The notes under the pieces were generated by a model. The model made no database searches. It saw nothing but the letters and a program-made list of their open reading frames with translations, and was not told where the DNA came from. Of a stretch of DNA of 64,000 nucleotides, positions 37,331 through 48,133 are shown piece after piece (the first letter of the stretch is position 1; the number at the start of each line of letters is the position of its first letter). Source of the DNA: Paracoccaceae bacterium (GTDB lineage: Bacteria; Pseudomonadota; Alphaproteobacteria; Rhodobacterales; Rhodobacteraceae). The stretch is from positions 5,548 to 69,547 of the forward strand of contig JAGWAS010000008.1 in NCBI GenBank assembly GCA_021296235.1, given 5' to 3'. The position numbers and the translations under genes were made by a program.

Positions 37331-38056
37331 TCACTTTCCGGCACGAAATGCCTTGATGATGATCGGAAGTGCCGCCAGAGCGCACAAGCCGAGGATCGGG
37401 CCGAGAATGTTCCATTGCCAAATGATGCCGAAATCCGGACTGCCACCGGCTTCCAGTACATCGCCAAGCCCCACGCCAACCCATGTGTAAATCGCAGTGC
37501 CCGGAATGATCCCGAAAAATGTGGTGAACACGAAGAGGCGAAGCTTCACTCCCACAAGTGCCGGGACAAGATTGGCGGCAAAAAATGGAATTGCCGGAAC
37601 AAGCCGCATCAGGAAAAGCACGCTGATTTCGTTCTCAAGCAACCCATCCCTGATCTTTCGGATGCGGCCCGATCCAGAATCAATCTTTCCCGAAAGATAT
37701 TCGCCCAAACCCATCCGGGCTGCGAGGAATATGATTGTGGCCCCGACGGTTGCCGCCACGACATTGTAGAGAACGCCCGGAAAGAGACCAAACAGGAACC
37801 CACCGGTCAGGGTGGCAATGGTCGCTCCCGGAAGTGAAAACGCAACAATGACAATATAGGCCAGGATGAAAACAATTGAGGTTGCAAGAAAGTTTGCATC
37901 CCTGAAATCAATCAGAACCTGCCGGTTTTCACTCAGGGCATCGAAGGAAAACTGGTCCCTGAAGGCAACGAATGCAGTCACAGCAACCGCAACGATCAGA
38001 AGCAGGGGGATCAATTTCCTGAAATTGATTCCCTGTGCTTTCGACTGTCCGCTCAT
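37331..38056 (-). CDS. TVP38/TMEM64-family (DedA-like) membrane protein
   Basis: A 241-residue inner-membrane protein. The SNARE-associated core includes FSLPGATIATLTGGFLFGLF, VGATIIFLAAR and LMRLVPAIPFFAANLVPALVGV followed by FFGIIPGTAIYTWVGVGLGD, all family hallmarks. Relatives are thought to move lipids across the bilayer. The ATG at 38056 has GGAGG 7 bases upstream, better than an in-frame start at 38104. Confidence 0.9.
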   Translation of the reverse strand: MSGQSKAQGINFRKLIPLLLIVAVAVTAFVAFRDQFSFDALSENRQVLIDFRDANFLATSIVFILAYIVIVAFSLPGATIATLTGGFLFGLFPGVLYNVVAATVGATIIFLAARMGLGEYLSGKIDSGSGRIRKIRDGLLENEISVLFLMRLVPAIPFFAANLVPALVGVKLRLFVFTTFFGIIPGTAIYTWVGVGLGDVLEAGGSPDFGIIWQWNILGPILGLCALAALPIIIKAFRAGK

Positions 38057-38448
38057 GGCTTCACCTCCACCGCACGTTCCGCCCACCCGTTGCAGGCAAC
38101 TCAACTGCTACCACGAAACCTGTCCACATTTATATAGTTGCCGCGTGTTCCATTTGCACCCTCAGCGACGCCGGCTGGCACCGCACCTGTTCCGAAAGCA
38201 ACCTTATTCCCCGTAGAAATTGCCCGCATGCACCCGTATCCCGTTCCTGCATTCCGGCTGCGCCAAATCCTGCCTCAGTTCTGTGAATCTTGACATCCTC
38301 CGGGAACAACGCCCAATCCGCTGGCCTTCGCTCAACCGGGACATTCAAATCTCGTTGACAGGCTGGGGTTGCGTCCTGTATCGACCGCCGTCCGGTCAGT
38401 ATGCTGCAGCTTGGCAGAATGACCATGCGAATCTCGTTGGAGCGACTC
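38057..38448. other. Upstream region of rpmH
   Basis: About 390 bases between the TVP38-like gene and rpmH, transcribed divergently. No gene recognised; it must contain the rpmH-rnpA promoter. The ribosome binding site of rpmH is GGAG at 38440. Confidence 0.5.
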
Positions 38449-38583
38449 ATGAAGCGTACTTTTCAACCGAGCAATAGGGTGCGCAAGCGCCGTCATGGGT
38501 TCCGAGCCAGGATGGCGGACAAGTCCGGTCGCCGGATACTCAACCGCCGCCGGGCGAAGGGACGCAAGACACTCAGCGCATAG
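38449..38583 (+). CDS. rpmH: 50S ribosomal protein L34
   Basis: A 44-residue protein, [20 protein letters not shown] at its start and [12 protein letters not shown] at its end, the standard L34. The correct start is the internal ATG at 38449 preceded by GGAG; upstream in-frame residues are not conserved. It heads the rpmH-rnpA-yidD-yidC block. Confidence 0.97.
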   Translation: MKRTFQPSNRVRKRRHGFRARMADKSGRRILNRRRAKGRKTLSA

Positions 38584-38652
38584 CCGGCGATGCCGGCAGG
38601 GTGCGCCTGTTGCCGGACATGTCTTTGTAGACAGGAAATCCGATCAGGCTAA

Positions 38653-39039
38653 ATGTCCAGAATTGACAAGAAGCACAGCCAAGCCTGTCTTGGCACAATA
38701 AAAAAAAGAAGTGATTTTCTGAAGGCTGCACGGGGTCGCAGGTTTGCCGCGCCGACGCTTTTGCTGCAGGCGCGCCACCGAGGCGACGGTGAATCACAGG
38801 AAGAAATCAGGCTTGGCCTAACCTGTTCCCGAAAAATCGGAGGCGCAGTCGTGCGGAACCGAGCCAAGCGAAGACTTCGGGCCGCTGCCTTCGAAATCCT
38901 GCCGCTCCAAGGAAGAATTGGATGGGATTATGTCCTTGTCGGCCGGGCTCAAGCCACGGTTGAACAACCCTTCCCAAACCTGATTCGCGATCTTGAATCC
39001 GCTCTGGCGCGGATACACGGCAATGCAGCGGGCGGTTGA
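38653..39039 (+). CDS. rnpA: Ribonuclease P protein component
   Basis: A 128-residue basic protein containing [33 protein letters not shown] (the RNR signature that binds the P RNA) and DYVLVGR. It assists removal of tRNA 5' leaders. It is 69 bases after rpmH, and its stop overlaps the yidD start. Confidence 0.94.
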   Translation: MSRIDKKHSQACLGTIKKRSDFLKAARGRRFAAPTLLLQARHRGDGESQEEIRLGLTCSRKIGGAVVRNRAKRRLRAAAFEILPLQGRIGWDYVLVGRAQATVEQPFPNLIRDLESALARIHGNAAGG

Positions 39040-39266
39040 CGGAATTGACACCGCTTGCGTTCATAGTTTCGGTTCCGGTTCGCATCTACCGGATCTTCGG
39101 AAGCCCCATTCTCGGGATGCACTGCCGATTCCAGCCGACTTGCTCAGCCTATGCGATGGAAGCCCTTGAACGGCACGGTGCGCTCAAGGGTTCCTGGCTG
39201 ACATTCAAGCGAATCGCCAAGTGCCATCCATGGGGGGGATCGGGGCTCGACAACGTACCGGAATAG
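39036..39266 (+). CDS. yidD: Membrane protein insertion efficiency factor YidD
   Basis: A 76-residue protein with [20 protein letters not shown] then [16 protein letters not shown] and RIAKCHPWG, typical YidD with conserved Cys. It is thought to assist YidC. The TTG start at 39036 overlaps the rnpA stop by four bases; a TTG at 39045 is an alternative. Confidence 0.93.
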   Translation: MTELTPLAFIVSVPVRIYRIFGSPILGMHCRFQPTCSAYAMEALERHGALKGSWLTFKRIAKCHPWGGSGLDNVPE

Positions 39267-39812
39267 GAGATTTGATGGCCGCCTTCATGGCAGACGCAGT
39301 AAATTGAAGTGGATTGAGTTTCCGCAGGCACAGAAATTTCAATTCAGCTGATGCCGCTTCACGTTGGGTTCGACAGTGCAGGCCGCATTGCCCCTCGGGG
39401 TCGAGCATGCAATCAAGCAGGAATTCTGATCCGTTTTCCTTGGGTGGACTGCAGAAATGAACGCCGAATTCATCCGGCCGCATTTGGTTACCGTCTGTTT
39501 CGGCAGTGATTTAAGATTCGATCTGTCCGGACATCCATCGACAACTCTGCCTTGTGCCGTGCCCGTGCACTCACAACACCGCCTGCGATGTGCAAGCACC
39601 AGTTCGTTTGTGTGTAACCGTTGCAGTACAATTGCCAGAACCGCACCGCATTTGGCATATGGCAAGGAAAGGAGGGCCCGGGAGCCGAAAACCGGCCAGC
39701 AAACCGACAAAGCAACAATTCCGAACCACCAGCATCTCCAAATCCCTTGACCTTCATTCGTCATTTCTGTTGAACGAGCCGGCGTTGGAACAGGCACGGG
39801 TTACGCGGCTTC
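39267..39812. other. Gap between yidD and yidC
   Basis: About 545 bases with no recognisable gene, unusual because yidD and yidC are normally close. Short frames on both strands lack domains, so I treat it as spacer or decayed sequence. Confidence 0.5.
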
Positions 39813-41732
39813 ATGGAAAACCAAAACAAAAACCTCATTCTTGCAACAGCGCTCAGCTTTCTCGTCGTCTTGGCGTGGTTCTTCATATTTCCGCCCGAGC
39901 AGCCGCCGGTTCAGCAGCCCGATGTGCAGCAATCCGACGCGCAAGCCCCCAACATCACCTCTGGCGATTTTGCAGCAGCGCCGCCGGTTGCCGATGACGC
40001 AGCTATCGCCGTGGGTGGAATCGAACCTGCCTCACCGGAACGGGCCGCGGAAGGGCAACGGCTGCGGATTGAGACCCCCAGCCTTGTCGGTTCCATTCTC
40101 CTGACCGGAGGTCGTCTGGACGATCTTTCGCTAAGCCAGTACCGGAACACGATTGACGAGGAATCCGAAATCGTCAGGCTGTTGTCACCCTCGGGAACGG
40201 CGGAGCCCTACTACGCACTTTTCGGTTGGGCACCCGCAGGTTCCCTTGGATACTCCGACGTTCCGGGCGCAACCACGCCATGGAGCGTCGAGAGCGGCAC
40301 GGATCTCTCGCCGGGGAACCCGATTACCCTTGTCTGGAGAAATGGAGATGGTCTTGAGTTTCGTCGAACCATGTCCGTCGACGACAAGTTCATGTTCTCG
40401 ATCACCCAGAGTGTCACGAATACGTCCAACAGGGCCGTCAGGATGGCACCCTACGGCATTATTGCCCGCCACGGCGAGCCAGATGGGTACAATTTCTTTA
40501 TCCTCCACGAAGGCGTCATTCAGATGGCGGACAGCCAGCTCATGGAGTCCGACTATTCCGATGTTGAAGACTTCGCCGCCGATGCGCGCGAGGCAGCGAA
40601 CGTCAATTTCACGGAGGTTCAGCAGAATGGCTGGATCGGCTTCACCGACAAATACTGGATGACAACACTGATCCCGCTGCCCGGCCAATCCTTCAAGGCG
40701 GTCTCCAAATACACAACCCGCCATGACATCTACCAAACGGAGGCCCGACTGCCGACCTTGGAGATTGCATCCGGCGATGGTGTGGCCGTTGAGTCCCGGC
40801 TGTTTGCCGGTGCGAAGGAATGGGAAACAATTAGGAATTACGAGCAGGATTACAGGATCGACCGGTTCATCGATTCAATCGACTGGGGCTGGTTCTTTTT
40901 CTTGACCAAGCCGATCTTCATGCTCCTGCATTGGTTGAACACCAAGATTGGCAACATGGGCTGGTCAATCATCTGCCTGACCATCGTCATAAAGGCGTTC
41001 CTGTTTCCCCTCGCCTACAAATCCTACGTTTCAATGGCGAAGATGAAGGAACTCCAGCCGGAGATGATGAAGATCAAGGAAATGGCTGGCGACGACAGGA
41101 AGCTGATGCAAGCCAAGACCATGGAGCTCTACAAATCCAGGAAGATCAATCCCGCTGCGGGATGCCTGCCAATTCTTCCCCAGATTCCGATATTCTTCTC
41201 GCTCTACAAGGTCATTTTCGTCACCATCGAACTGAGACATGCACCGTTCATTTTGTGGATTCGGGATCTTTCGGCTCCGGACCCGACCTCCATCCTCAAC
41301 CTCTTCGGCGCGCTCCCTTGGGGGGCACCCGATCCGGGTTCGCTCTTTGCCATCGTGTCACTCGGGGTTCTGCCAATTCTGCTCGGCATTTCCATGTGGC
41401 TGCAGCAAAAGCTCAACCCGGCCCCGACCGACCCAACCCAAGCCATGGTCTTCGCTTGGATGCCGTGGATCTTCATGTTCATGCTGGGTCAATTTGCGAG
41501 TGGTCTGATTGTCTACTGGCTTGCAAACAATGTGATCACATTTCTTCAGCAATACGTCATAATGCGAAGTCAGGGAGTTCGGCCCGACATCATCGGCAAC
41601 ATCGCCGAAGGAATACGCAAGACCCTGCGCCCCAAGGAGGCAAAGCCGGAAAAGAACGAACCAAGCGAAGCGCCGCCGCCGAAACCAACGCAGCAGCGCA
41701 GGCCCGGCAAACAGCGCAGGCGCAAGAAATAG
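39813..41732 (+). CDS. yidC: Membrane protein insertase YidC
   Basis: A 639-residue insertase: TM1 (residues 6-27), a periplasmic domain with a Gln/Pro/Ala-rich linker, and the conserved C-terminal membrane core from WGWFFFLTKPIFMLLHWL through NPAAGCLPILPQIPIFFSLY to QQYVIMRSQG, ending in a basic Lys/Arg/Pro tail for ribosome contact. It inserts and folds inner-membrane proteins alone or with SecYEG. The engB gene follows 79 bases later. Confidence 0.96.
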   Translation: MENQNKNLILATALSFLVVLAWFFIFPPEQPPVQQPDVQQSDAQAPNITSGDFAAAPPVADDAAIAVGGIEPASPERAAEGQRLRIETPSLVGSILLTGGRLDDLSLSQYRNTIDEESEIVRLLSPSGTAEPYYALFGWAPAGSLGYSDVPGATTPWSVESGTDLSPGNPITLVWRNGDGLEFRRTMSVDDKFMFSITQSVTNTSNRAVRMAPYGIIARHGEPDGYNFFILHEGVIQMADSQLMESDYSDVEDFAADAREAANVNFTEVQQNGWIGFTDKYWMTTLIPLPGQSFKAVSKYTTRHDIYQTEARLPTLEIASGDGVAVESRLFAGAKEWETIRNYEQDYRIDRFIDSIDWGWFFFLTKPIFMLLHWLNTKIGNMGWSIICLTIVIKAFLFPLAYKSYVSMAKMKELQPEMMKIKEMAGDDRKLMQAKTMELYKSRKINPAAGCLPILPQIPIFFSLYKVIFVTIELRHAPFILWIRDLSAPDPTSILNLFGALPWGAPDPGSLFAIVSLGVLPILLGISMWLQQKLNPAPTDPTQAMVFAWMPWIFMFMLGQFASGLIVYWLANNVITFLQQYVIMRSQGVRPDIIGNIAEGIRKTLRPKEAKPEKNEPSEAPPPKPTQQRRPGKQRRRKK

Positions 41733-41811
41733 GATGCACGAGGCGGAAAGCGGTTCGGCCTGACGCCGCCTCCGGCACCGCGACGTTCACCATCTGCGAC
41801 GGATCAGACGA

Positions 41812-42414
41812 ATGAACAGCAAGGGGGAAACAATTCTCGGGCCCTTCGAATTCATGATGGGAACCTCGGCACCAGGGGAGTTCCCTCCGGCCGGATTGCC
41901 GGAAGTCGGTTTTGCCGGTCGTTCCAATGTCGGAAAGTCGTCCCTGATCAACGCAATCGCAAGACGCAGGAAACTGGCCCGCACATCAAACACGCCCGGG
42001 CGAACCAGGGAGATAAACTTCTTTTCGGTCGGCAAGGGCCACATTGTCGCAGATCTTCCCGGCTACGGCTACGCCAAGATGTCCAAACAGGAAATCAGGC
42101 GATGCAGCGCTCTCATCGACGACTATCTCAGGCGGCGGGCGACACTGAGACGTCTCTTCCTACTCATTGACGCCCGGCGGGGCGTGATGCCCGTTGATGA
42201 CAATTTCATGCAGCGTTTGGACGAAGCCGCAGTCGCGTTCCAAATCGTCCTTACCAAAACCGACAAGCTCTCAGGAAGTTATGCCGCAATGGAAAAAGCC
42301 GTTGCGCGTTCCATTGAATCACATCCAGCGGCACTTCCGGCGCTAATTTCCACATCTTCGGTTACTCTAAATGGAATCGAGGAAGTCAGAAGAGCAATCG
42401 CCGCAATCGACTGA
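41812..42414 (+). CDS. engB: Ribosome-biogenesis GTPase EngB (YihA/YsxC)
   Basis: A 200-residue single-domain GTPase: G1 GRSNVGKSS near residue 37, G2/switch region NTPGRTREINFF, G3 DLPGYGYAK and G4 TKTDKL. It assists 50S assembly. The gene lies between yidC and argB as in Rhodobacterales. Confidence 0.95.
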   Translation: MNSKGETILGPFEFMMGTSAPGEFPPAGLPEVGFAGRSNVGKSSLINAIARRRKLARTSNTPGRTREINFFSVGKGHIVADLPGYGYAKMSKQEIRRCSALIDDYLRRRATLRRLFLLIDARRGVMPVDDNFMQRLDEAAVAFQIVLTKTDKLSGSYAAMEKAVARSIESHPAALPALISTSSVTLNGIEEVRRAIAAID

Positions 42415-42583
42415 ACCGCCCTGCAGCTTGAGCAAGCAGGATCAATGCAGCGAATGACATCTCCGGCAGGAACGGATATCTATGCACAACTCCACCGGTT
42501 CTGCATCAATTCCAGCAGGCGGCAAGAAGCCAGATAAGGTGAAGGGTGCAGCAAGCGCAGCTTCAATTGTCAGACGGAACGCA

Positions 42584-43429
42584 ATGAAACGAAATTGGAT
42601 CTCAACCGCACGCACGCTTTCGGAGGCACTGCCCTACCTGCAGCGATATGACGGTGCGATCGTTGTCATCAAGTTGGGCGGACACGCAATGGGCGAAAGA
42701 GCTGCCCTGGAAGGCTTCGCTCGTGATGTTGTTCTGATGAAACAGGTCGGCGTGAACCCGGTAATCGTTCATGGCGGTGGTCCGATGATCAACCAGACCC
42801 TCGACAGGCTCGGGATCAATTCAACATTCATTGACGGCAAGCGGGTTACTGACCGGAACACGGTCGAGGTGGTTGAGATGGTGCTGTCTGGCCTGATAAA
42901 CAAACGAATTGTCCAAGCCATGAACAGCCAAGGTGGCCGTGCAGTCGGTCTGTCCGGCAAGGACGCGAACCTGATGGTTTGCGATTTTGCGTCACCGGAA
43001 TTTGGCTTTGTCGGCAATCCGGCCGCGATCAATCCGGAGGTGCTGACCACGCTGTTCGACGCCGATTTCATTCCGGTCGTCGCTCCGCTGGGCATCGGAA
43101 GGGATGGCAACACCCTCAACGTCAACGGCGACACGGCAGCCGGTGCGATTGCATCGGCCCTCACAGCCGACAGGCTTTTGCTCCTGACGGATGTCGACGG
43201 CGTCAAGGGAAGGAACGGCGAACTGATTCCACAACTGTCGCCGGCGGACGTTGAGCGCCTCAAAGACGAGGGAACATTGCAGGGAGGCATGCTGCCGAAG
43301 ACTGAAACCGCAGTGAAGGCTGTCCGGAACGGCGTGCGTGCCGCGGTGATTCTCAACGGAAGAGACCCGAATTCGGTGCTGCTTGAGCTCTTCACCGATC
43401 ACGGTGTTGGAAGCTTGATACGGGAATGA
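42584..43429 (+). CDS. argB: Acetylglutamate kinase
   Basis: A 281-residue amino-acid kinase: [45 protein letters not shown] and [11 protein letters not shown]. It phosphorylates N-acetylglutamate in arginine synthesis. I use the ATG at 42584, giving the N-terminus [20 protein letters not shown] that matches relatives; an in-frame ATG at 42482 would add 34 unconserved residues. Confidence 0.95.
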   Translation: MKRNWISTARTLSEALPYLQRYDGAIVVIKLGGHAMGERAALEGFARDVVLMKQVGVNPVIVHGGGPMINQTLDRLGINSTFIDGKRVTDRNTVEVVEMVLSGLINKRIVQAMNSQGGRAVGLSGKDANLMVCDFASPEFGFVGNPAAINPEVLTTLFDADFIPVVAPLGIGRDGNTLNVNGDTAAGAIASALTADRLLLLTDVDGVKGRNGELIPQLSPADVERLKDEGTLQGGMLPKTETAVKAVRNGVRAAVILNGRDPNSVLLELFTDHGVGSLIRE

Positions 43430-44121
43430 AGAACTCGGCAAATGAATGGTCGGCGGAAACCGAAACCAGCCTTGAGGCCGTTGAAGAAGTTGTCGCGCGG
43501 ATCGGGCTGCGAGTTTTCGGCGGATTTCATCCTGTCAAATCCGACAATGCACCGGAGGGGTGCCGGACCATGCTGATGCTTGGTCCGGACGAACCCGGCT
43601 TTTGGGATCGCGTATCCTCCCAGCCGGAATTTTGCGATGGAAGACCCGACCCGCTGGACAGATGGTCGCGACGGGCAGTGGAACCGGTTGCCGCGGAGCT
43701 CGGAGCAAACGCACTCTTTCCGTTCGGAGGGCCACCGTGGCTGCCGTTTTTCAGTTGGGCACTTCGAACCGGACGGTGTTGGCAATCGCCGGTACAGTTC
43801 CTCGTCCATGACATCGCTGGACTGTTCATCTCGTTTCGTGCCGCTTTGGCATTCAGCAGTGAGATCGCCCTGCCCAACACACCGTCGGGACCACCCTGCC
43901 AAGATTGCGTTGAACAGCCATGCCTGCAGGCCTGCCCTGTGGGCGTTCTTGACGATCGCCACTATGATGCGGAAGGCTGCAGAGCGCATGTGTCGAGCGT
44001 CGATGGCAGCGACTGCCTTGAAAGGGGATGCAATGTCCGCCGATCCTGTCCGGTCAGCATTGCATTCGGCCGCTCGGAACGACAGTCCCAATTTCACCAG
44101 CTTGCCTTCATCAGTCTTTAA
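43426..44121 (+). CDS. Ferredoxin-like 4Fe-4S protein of unknown role
   Basis: A 231-residue soluble protein. The C-terminal third holds two Cys clusters: [18 protein letters not shown] and [15 protein letters not shown], giving Cys spacing suited to one or two [4Fe-4S] clusters and resembling the ferredoxin part of epoxyqueuosine-reductase-like proteins. The N-terminal half has no domain I recognise. Its ATG overlaps the argB stop (ATGA), so it is co-translated with argB. Homologues next to argB are known in Rhodobacterales, but the function is not established. Confidence 0.75.
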   Translation: MKNSANEWSAETETSLEAVEEVVARIGLRVFGGFHPVKSDNAPEGCRTMLMLGPDEPGFWDRVSSQPEFCDGRPDPLDRWSRRAVEPVAAELGANALFPFGGPPWLPFFSWALRTGRCWQSPVQFLVHDIAGLFISFRAALAFSSEIALPNTPSGPPCQDCVEQPCLQACPVGVLDDRHYDAEGCRAHVSSVDGSDCLERGCNVRRSCPVSIAFGRSERQSQFHQLAFISL

Positions 44122-44127
44122 TCCGCC

Positions 44128-44625
44128 ATGCGCCTGATCATAACCCGTCACGCCAAATCAAGCTGGTCGAACAATTTTCTGCGCGATCATGATCGGCCGC
44201 TCTCTGACCGGGGGGAACGTTCGGCGGCACTGATCGGACAATGGCTCTCGCACAACGGCCACATCCCTCAACAGGTCATGTGCTCATCTGCCAGAAGGAC
44301 GCAGGAAACTTGGGAGGGGATAAGCCGATGGATTGCAAAACCGGCGCAAGTCGACATGCTGCCGGAACTCTACCACGCCGGTCTCAGGGAATTGGTCCAA
44401 TTGGTGCGCAGCGCTGAAAAATCACCTGCCATGATAATTGGACACAATCCGGGAATCGGTGATTTCGCCGACTTCATCTGCGCCAAATCGCCTGATCACC
44501 CCGATTTCAGGCGTTTTCCAACCGGCGCAACGCTCGTCTGCGATCTTGAACGCCAGACTTGGCGCCATTCAATTCAACAGTCCGGTGTCGTCGTCGCATT
44601 CACTGTTCCGCGAGAGCTCGAGTGA
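44128..44625 (+). CDS. SixA-type histidine phosphatase
   Basis: A 165-residue phosphatase with the catalytic RHAK (H8) at the start, CSSARRTQET and the second catalytic His in IIGHNPG. The SixA branch dephosphorylates phosphohistidine proteins. It starts 6 bases after the ferredoxin-like gene, likely same transcript, with no obvious partner here. Confidence 0.85.
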   Translation: MRLIITRHAKSSWSNNFLRDHDRPLSDRGERSAALIGQWLSHNGHIPQQVMCSSARRTQETWEGISRWIAKPAQVDMLPELYHAGLRELVQLVRSAEKSPAMIIGHNPGIGDFADFICAKSPDHPDFRRFPTGATLVCDLERQTWRHSIQQSGVVVAFTVPRELE

Positions 44626-44644
44626 ACCGGAAACTGCGTCGTGT

Positions 44645-45436
44645 TCAATGGCCAAGAATCTGACTTAGGAACAACTTGGTCCGATCGTTCTGCGGGTTTC
44701 CAAAAAATTCCGAGGGGACATTTTCCTCGACGATCTGCCCCTCATCCATGAAAATCACCCTGTCCGCCACCTGGCGGGCAAAACCCATCTCATGGGTTAC
44801 ACACAACATTGTCATACCGTCATCGGCCAGTTCGATCATGGTGTCGAGCACTTCCTTGATCATTTCCGGATCCAGTGCCGAGGTCGGCTCATCAAAGAGC
44901 ATAATCTTGGGGCGCATGCACAGCGACCGGGCAATGGCCACCCTTTGCTGCTGGCCGCCGGACAGCTGGCCCGGATATTTGAGTGCCTGCTCCGGGATCT
45001 TTACTTTCTCAAGAAAATACATCGCTGTTTCCTCGGCTTCCGATCGCGGCACTTTCCGTACCCAGATCGGAGCAAGCGTACAGTTCTCAATGATCGACAG
45101 ATGCGGAAACAGGTTGAAGTGCTGAAAGCACATGCCGACATCCGACCTTATCCGATCAATGTTCTTGAGATCGGACGAGAGTTCGATGCCCTGCACCAAG
45201 ATGGTGCCCTCCTGATGCTCCTCCAAGCGGTTAATGCAGCGGATCAGCGTCGATTTTCCGGAACCGGAAGGCCCACAAATGACGATGCGTTCGCCCTCGC
45301 GGACCGTCAGGTCGATATCCCTAAGCACATGAAACGCGCCAAACCATTTGTTCATGCCGCTGATCGCAACCGCTAGTTGACCTGAATCAGAAGTCCCTGG
45401 CGCACTCTTCCGGTTGGCATTTGCGACTTCCCGCAT
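44645..45436 (-). CDS. aapP: Polar amino-acid ABC transporter ATP-binding protein
   Basis: A 263-residue ATPase with Walker [10 protein letters not shown], signature [13 protein letters not shown], Walker [16 protein letters not shown] and switch H in VTHEMGFAR, typical of the GlnQ/AapP/BztD class. An AGGAGGAAA box precedes its ATG. Last gene of the aapJQMP cluster, a general L-amino-acid (Glu/Gln/Asp/Asn-type) importer. Confidence 0.93.
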   Translation of the reverse strand: MREVANANRKSAPGTSDSGQLAVAISGMNKWFGAFHVLRDIDLTVREGERIVICGPSGSGKSTLIRCINRLEEHQEGTILVQGIELSSDLKNIDRIRSDVGMCFQHFNLFPHLSIIENCTLAPIWVRKVPRSEAEETAMYFLEKVKIPEQALKYPGQLSGGQQQRVAIARSLCMRPKIMLFDEPTSALDPEMIKEVLDTMIELADDGMTMLCVTHEMGFARQVADRVIFMDEGQIVEENVPSEFFGNPQNDRTKLFLSQILGH

Positions 45437-45447
45437 TTGTTTCCTCC

Positions 45448-46749
45448 TCAGTTATGGTCGGTCTGGAGTCTGCGCTCAAGATGCATGGAATATCTGGACA
45501 TCGAAAAGCAGAACACAAAGAACACTGCTGCCACAAAGGCATACAGTTCCCAGACAATGCCGTTCCAGGCAGAATCGGCCCTGATTGACGTGGTCAGGCC
45601 AACCGGGTCCAGTAGTCCAATAATCGACACCAGCGTCGTGTCCTTGTACAATCCAATGAATGTTGAGACGATTCCCGGAATTGAAATCTTAAGGGCCTGT
45701 GGCAGAACAATAAGCCGCATTGATTTCCAGTAGTCGAGCCCCAGAGAATCTGCTGCCTCGAACTGGCCTGTGGGGAGTGCCGCAAGCCCGCCTCTCACAA
45801 CCTCTGCCAGATAGGCCGAGGCAAACAGCGTTACCATAATTACAACCCTCAGAATCAGGTCAAAATTGGTGCCAGGCGGCAGAAAAATGTTGAGCAGGGT
45901 TGAGGCAACGAACAACAATGTGATCAGTGGAACGCCACGAATGAACTCTATGAAGCCAACACAGATTGACTTCACGATCAGCAGGTCAGATTTCCGGCCC
46001 AACGCCAACATGATGCCGATGGGAAGGGAGCAGGAGATTCCGGTGACCCCGATAATCGTCGACAGCATAAATCCACCGAATCTGGCGCTTTCAACCTCGG
46101 TCAATCCAATCGGAATGAGATCGTGTGCCACCTGTGCAAACCAGCTGGCAATGTAAATCCAGTAGATCACGGTGCCCGCAGCGCCTGAAATCACTCCAAA
46201 AAGCAGGCCCATCCGTGCGGAATTGAGTGCAATCAAGAAATATCCAACCACAAAACCCAACAGAATTGAGATTGGAAGCCAGATGGTTCCGCCCCACAGC
46301 AGAAAGTAACCCAAGAACGGGTACACTGCGGAAAACCAGAGCATTTTGCGCGGAAGGTTCGGAAACAGAATCGGAGAAAGCGCAACCAGCATGAGCACAA
46401 AGGTAAGATTTGGTCTCCAATACATATTCGCCGGATAGAAACCATAGAGCAACTGCAGGTAACGCTCCCTGATCACAGCCCAGCACGCGCCGTTAACCCC
46501 ATCGCCATGAGCCCCGGCGATGGCAGCCCTGCATTCGGCAACTGAATTGGCGGTCCAGGAGGATTGGAACATCCAGGGCAGCAATTCGTAGAAGACAAAA
46601 ACGGTGCCCGCGACAGAGGCCAGAGTCAGGATTGAGTTCAGCCAGCCGCTGAAAAGATTCGCCCGCATCCAGCCGATTGCACCCACCTCGGTCATCGGCG
46701 GTGGCTTCGGGGCAATCAGGCCGTCGCGAACGAATGCGGAGTGAGCCAT
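45448..46749 (-). CDS. aapM: Amino-acid ABC transporter permease AapM/BztC
   Basis: A 433-residue permease with extra N-terminal membrane segments and a large loop before the transport core, as in AapM/BztC. The core ends with the EAA-type motif [21 protein letters not shown] and [21 protein letters not shown]. Its ATG lies one base after the aapQ stop. It pairs with AapQ. Confidence 0.93.
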   Translation of the reverse strand: MAHSAFVRDGLIAPKPPPMTEVGAIGWMRANLFSGWLNSILTLASVAGTVFVFYELLPWMFQSSWTANSVAECRAAIAGAHGDGVNGACWAVIRERYLQLLYGFYPANMYWRPNLTFVLMLVALSPILFPNLPRKMLWFSAVYPFLGYFLLWGGTIWLPISILLGFVVGYFLIALNSARMGLLFGVISGAAGTVIYWIYIASWFAQVAHDLIPIGLTEVESARFGGFMLSTIIGVTGISCSLPIGIMLALGRKSDLLIVKSICVGFIEFIRGVPLITLLFVASTLLNIFLPPGTNFDLILRVVIMVTLFASAYLAEVVRGGLAALPTGQFEAADSLGLDYWKSMRLIVLPQALKISIPGIVSTFIGLYKDTTLVSIIGLLDPVGLTTSIRADSAWNGIVWELYAFVAAVFFVFCFSMSRYSMHLERRLQTDHN

Positions 46750-46750
46750 G

Positions 46751-48004
46751 TCAGCGCTCCTTCAACCTAACCCTGTCATTGTACCAGTTGAGAACAGCTG
46801 ACACGCTAAGGGAAATTGCAAGATAGCAGGCCATCAGTAGTAGTATCGACTCAAGCTCCCTGCCCGTCTGATTGAGTGTAATTCCGCCCAGGGTTCCGGT
46901 TACATCCATGTAGCCGACCGCAATGGCCAGGGAGGAGTTCTTCGTTAGGTTGAGATAGTGCGATATCAGCGGCGGAATGATCACCCGCAACGCCTGCGGG
47001 AGAATAACAAGGCTCATTGTCCGGCCCGGTCTCAGCCCAAGTGAATAGGCCGCTTCGGTCTGCCCCTTCGACACAGCCATGATTCCGGCGCGCACGGCTT
47101 CCGCAATGAATGCCGCAGTGTAGAGCGAGAGTGCCAGCCACAGGGCAATAAGGGAATTGCGCATGTGAATCCCGCCCTTGAAGTTGAAGCCCTTCAGTTC
47201 CGGCAGCCCGAGAGTGAATCCCAAAATGTAGAGAAGAAACGCAGTCGGCCCCGCCAACAGCAGGATCCGCCAATGCCATGTGACCGGGCGGATCCCGGTA
47301 TCTTCCTGAATGCGGTCGGCACGGCGCCTGATCCGAGCGGTTGCCCACAGGCCTGCACCCAAAACCAGCACAAAAGCAAGTAGGTCAAGGCTGATCTCGA
47401 AAACTCCCAACACCGGCAGATCCCCGAGACTGTTCATGAACAGGGGTTCCGGTATGTAAAGTCCCCGATTGGTGAGCGCTACCGTATCTCCGAAATACAT
47501 GGAGGCAGTTGCGTTCTCACCCCTGAAGTCTGCAGGCCTCGGCAGCGTGTCGATCAATATTGCCATTGCAAACACGATCCAGAGCAGAACCGGAACGTTG
47601 CGGAATACTTCTATGTAGACGGTCATCAGACGCGCTACGATCCAATTGTGCGATAGCCTGAGAACACCAACAAAAACACCAATGACTGTCGCCAGCAAAC
47701 ACCCCATCACCGCAAGCAGCAATGTGTTCAGGAGACCAACGACCGAAGCCCTCAAGTGGGTCGAACGCGAAGTGTATTCAATCAACCGCTGGTTGATGTC
47801 GTAGCTTGCAGGCTGATTCAGAAAACCGAAGCTCACTCCCTTGCCGAGCGCGTTGAGGTTCTGGATGGTGTTGCCGATCAACCAGGCAACAAGGAGCATG
47901 AAGCACATGATGGCGACAACCTGAATCGTCATCGCCCTGTACCGTGTATCGTAGAGCAACATGCCAACGCTGAACGAACGCTGTGGCAATGTCCTGTCAG
48001 TCAT
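46751..48004 (-). CDS. aapQ: Amino-acid ABC transporter permease AapQ/BztB
   Basis: A 417-residue permease with an N-terminal segment (VSFGFLNQPASYDINQRLIE), split-core helices, and a C-terminal EAA-type motif EAAYSLGLRPGRTMSLVILPQ with PPLISHYLNLTKNSSLAIAVGY, as in AapQ/BztB. It forms the amino-acid channel with AapM. Confidence 0.93.
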   Translation of the reverse strand: MTDRTLPQRSFSVGMLLYDTRYRAMTIQVVAIMCFMLLVAWLIGNTIQNLNALGKGVSFGFLNQPASYDINQRLIEYTSRSTHLRASVVGLLNTLLLAVMGCLLATVIGVFVGVLRLSHNWIVARLMTVYIEVFRNVPVLLWIVFAMAILIDTLPRPADFRGENATASMYFGDTVALTNRGLYIPEPLFMNSLGDLPVLGVFEISLDLLAFVLVLGAGLWATARIRRRADRIQEDTGIRPVTWHWRILLLAGPTAFLLYILGFTLGLPELKGFNFKGGIHMRNSLIALWLALSLYTAAFIAEAVRAGIMAVSKGQTEAAYSLGLRPGRTMSLVILPQALRVIIPPLISHYLNLTKNSSLAIAVGYMDVTGTLGGITLNQTGRELESILLLMACYLAISLSVSAVLNWYNDRVRLKER

Positions 48005-48029
48005 TGACTAAAATCCAAACCTGTGCACG

Positions 48030-48067
48030 AAAAAAAGGAAGTCGCCGGTTGATGAACCGGTGACTTC
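48030..48067 (-). terminator. Rho-independent terminator/attenuator after aapJ
   Basis: On the minus strand GAAGTCACCGGTT pairs with AACCGGCGACTTC (one mismatch) around a CATC loop and is followed by a run of Ts at 48030-48036. It lies between aapJ and aapQ, so it should make the binding protein more abundant than the permeases. Confidence 0.85.
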
Positions 48068-48133
48068 TCAAATGTGTTTTTGCGTCAGGCAAATTGACGA
48101 AGTGCCGATGGGGCACCCCGCAATGCCTTCAGA

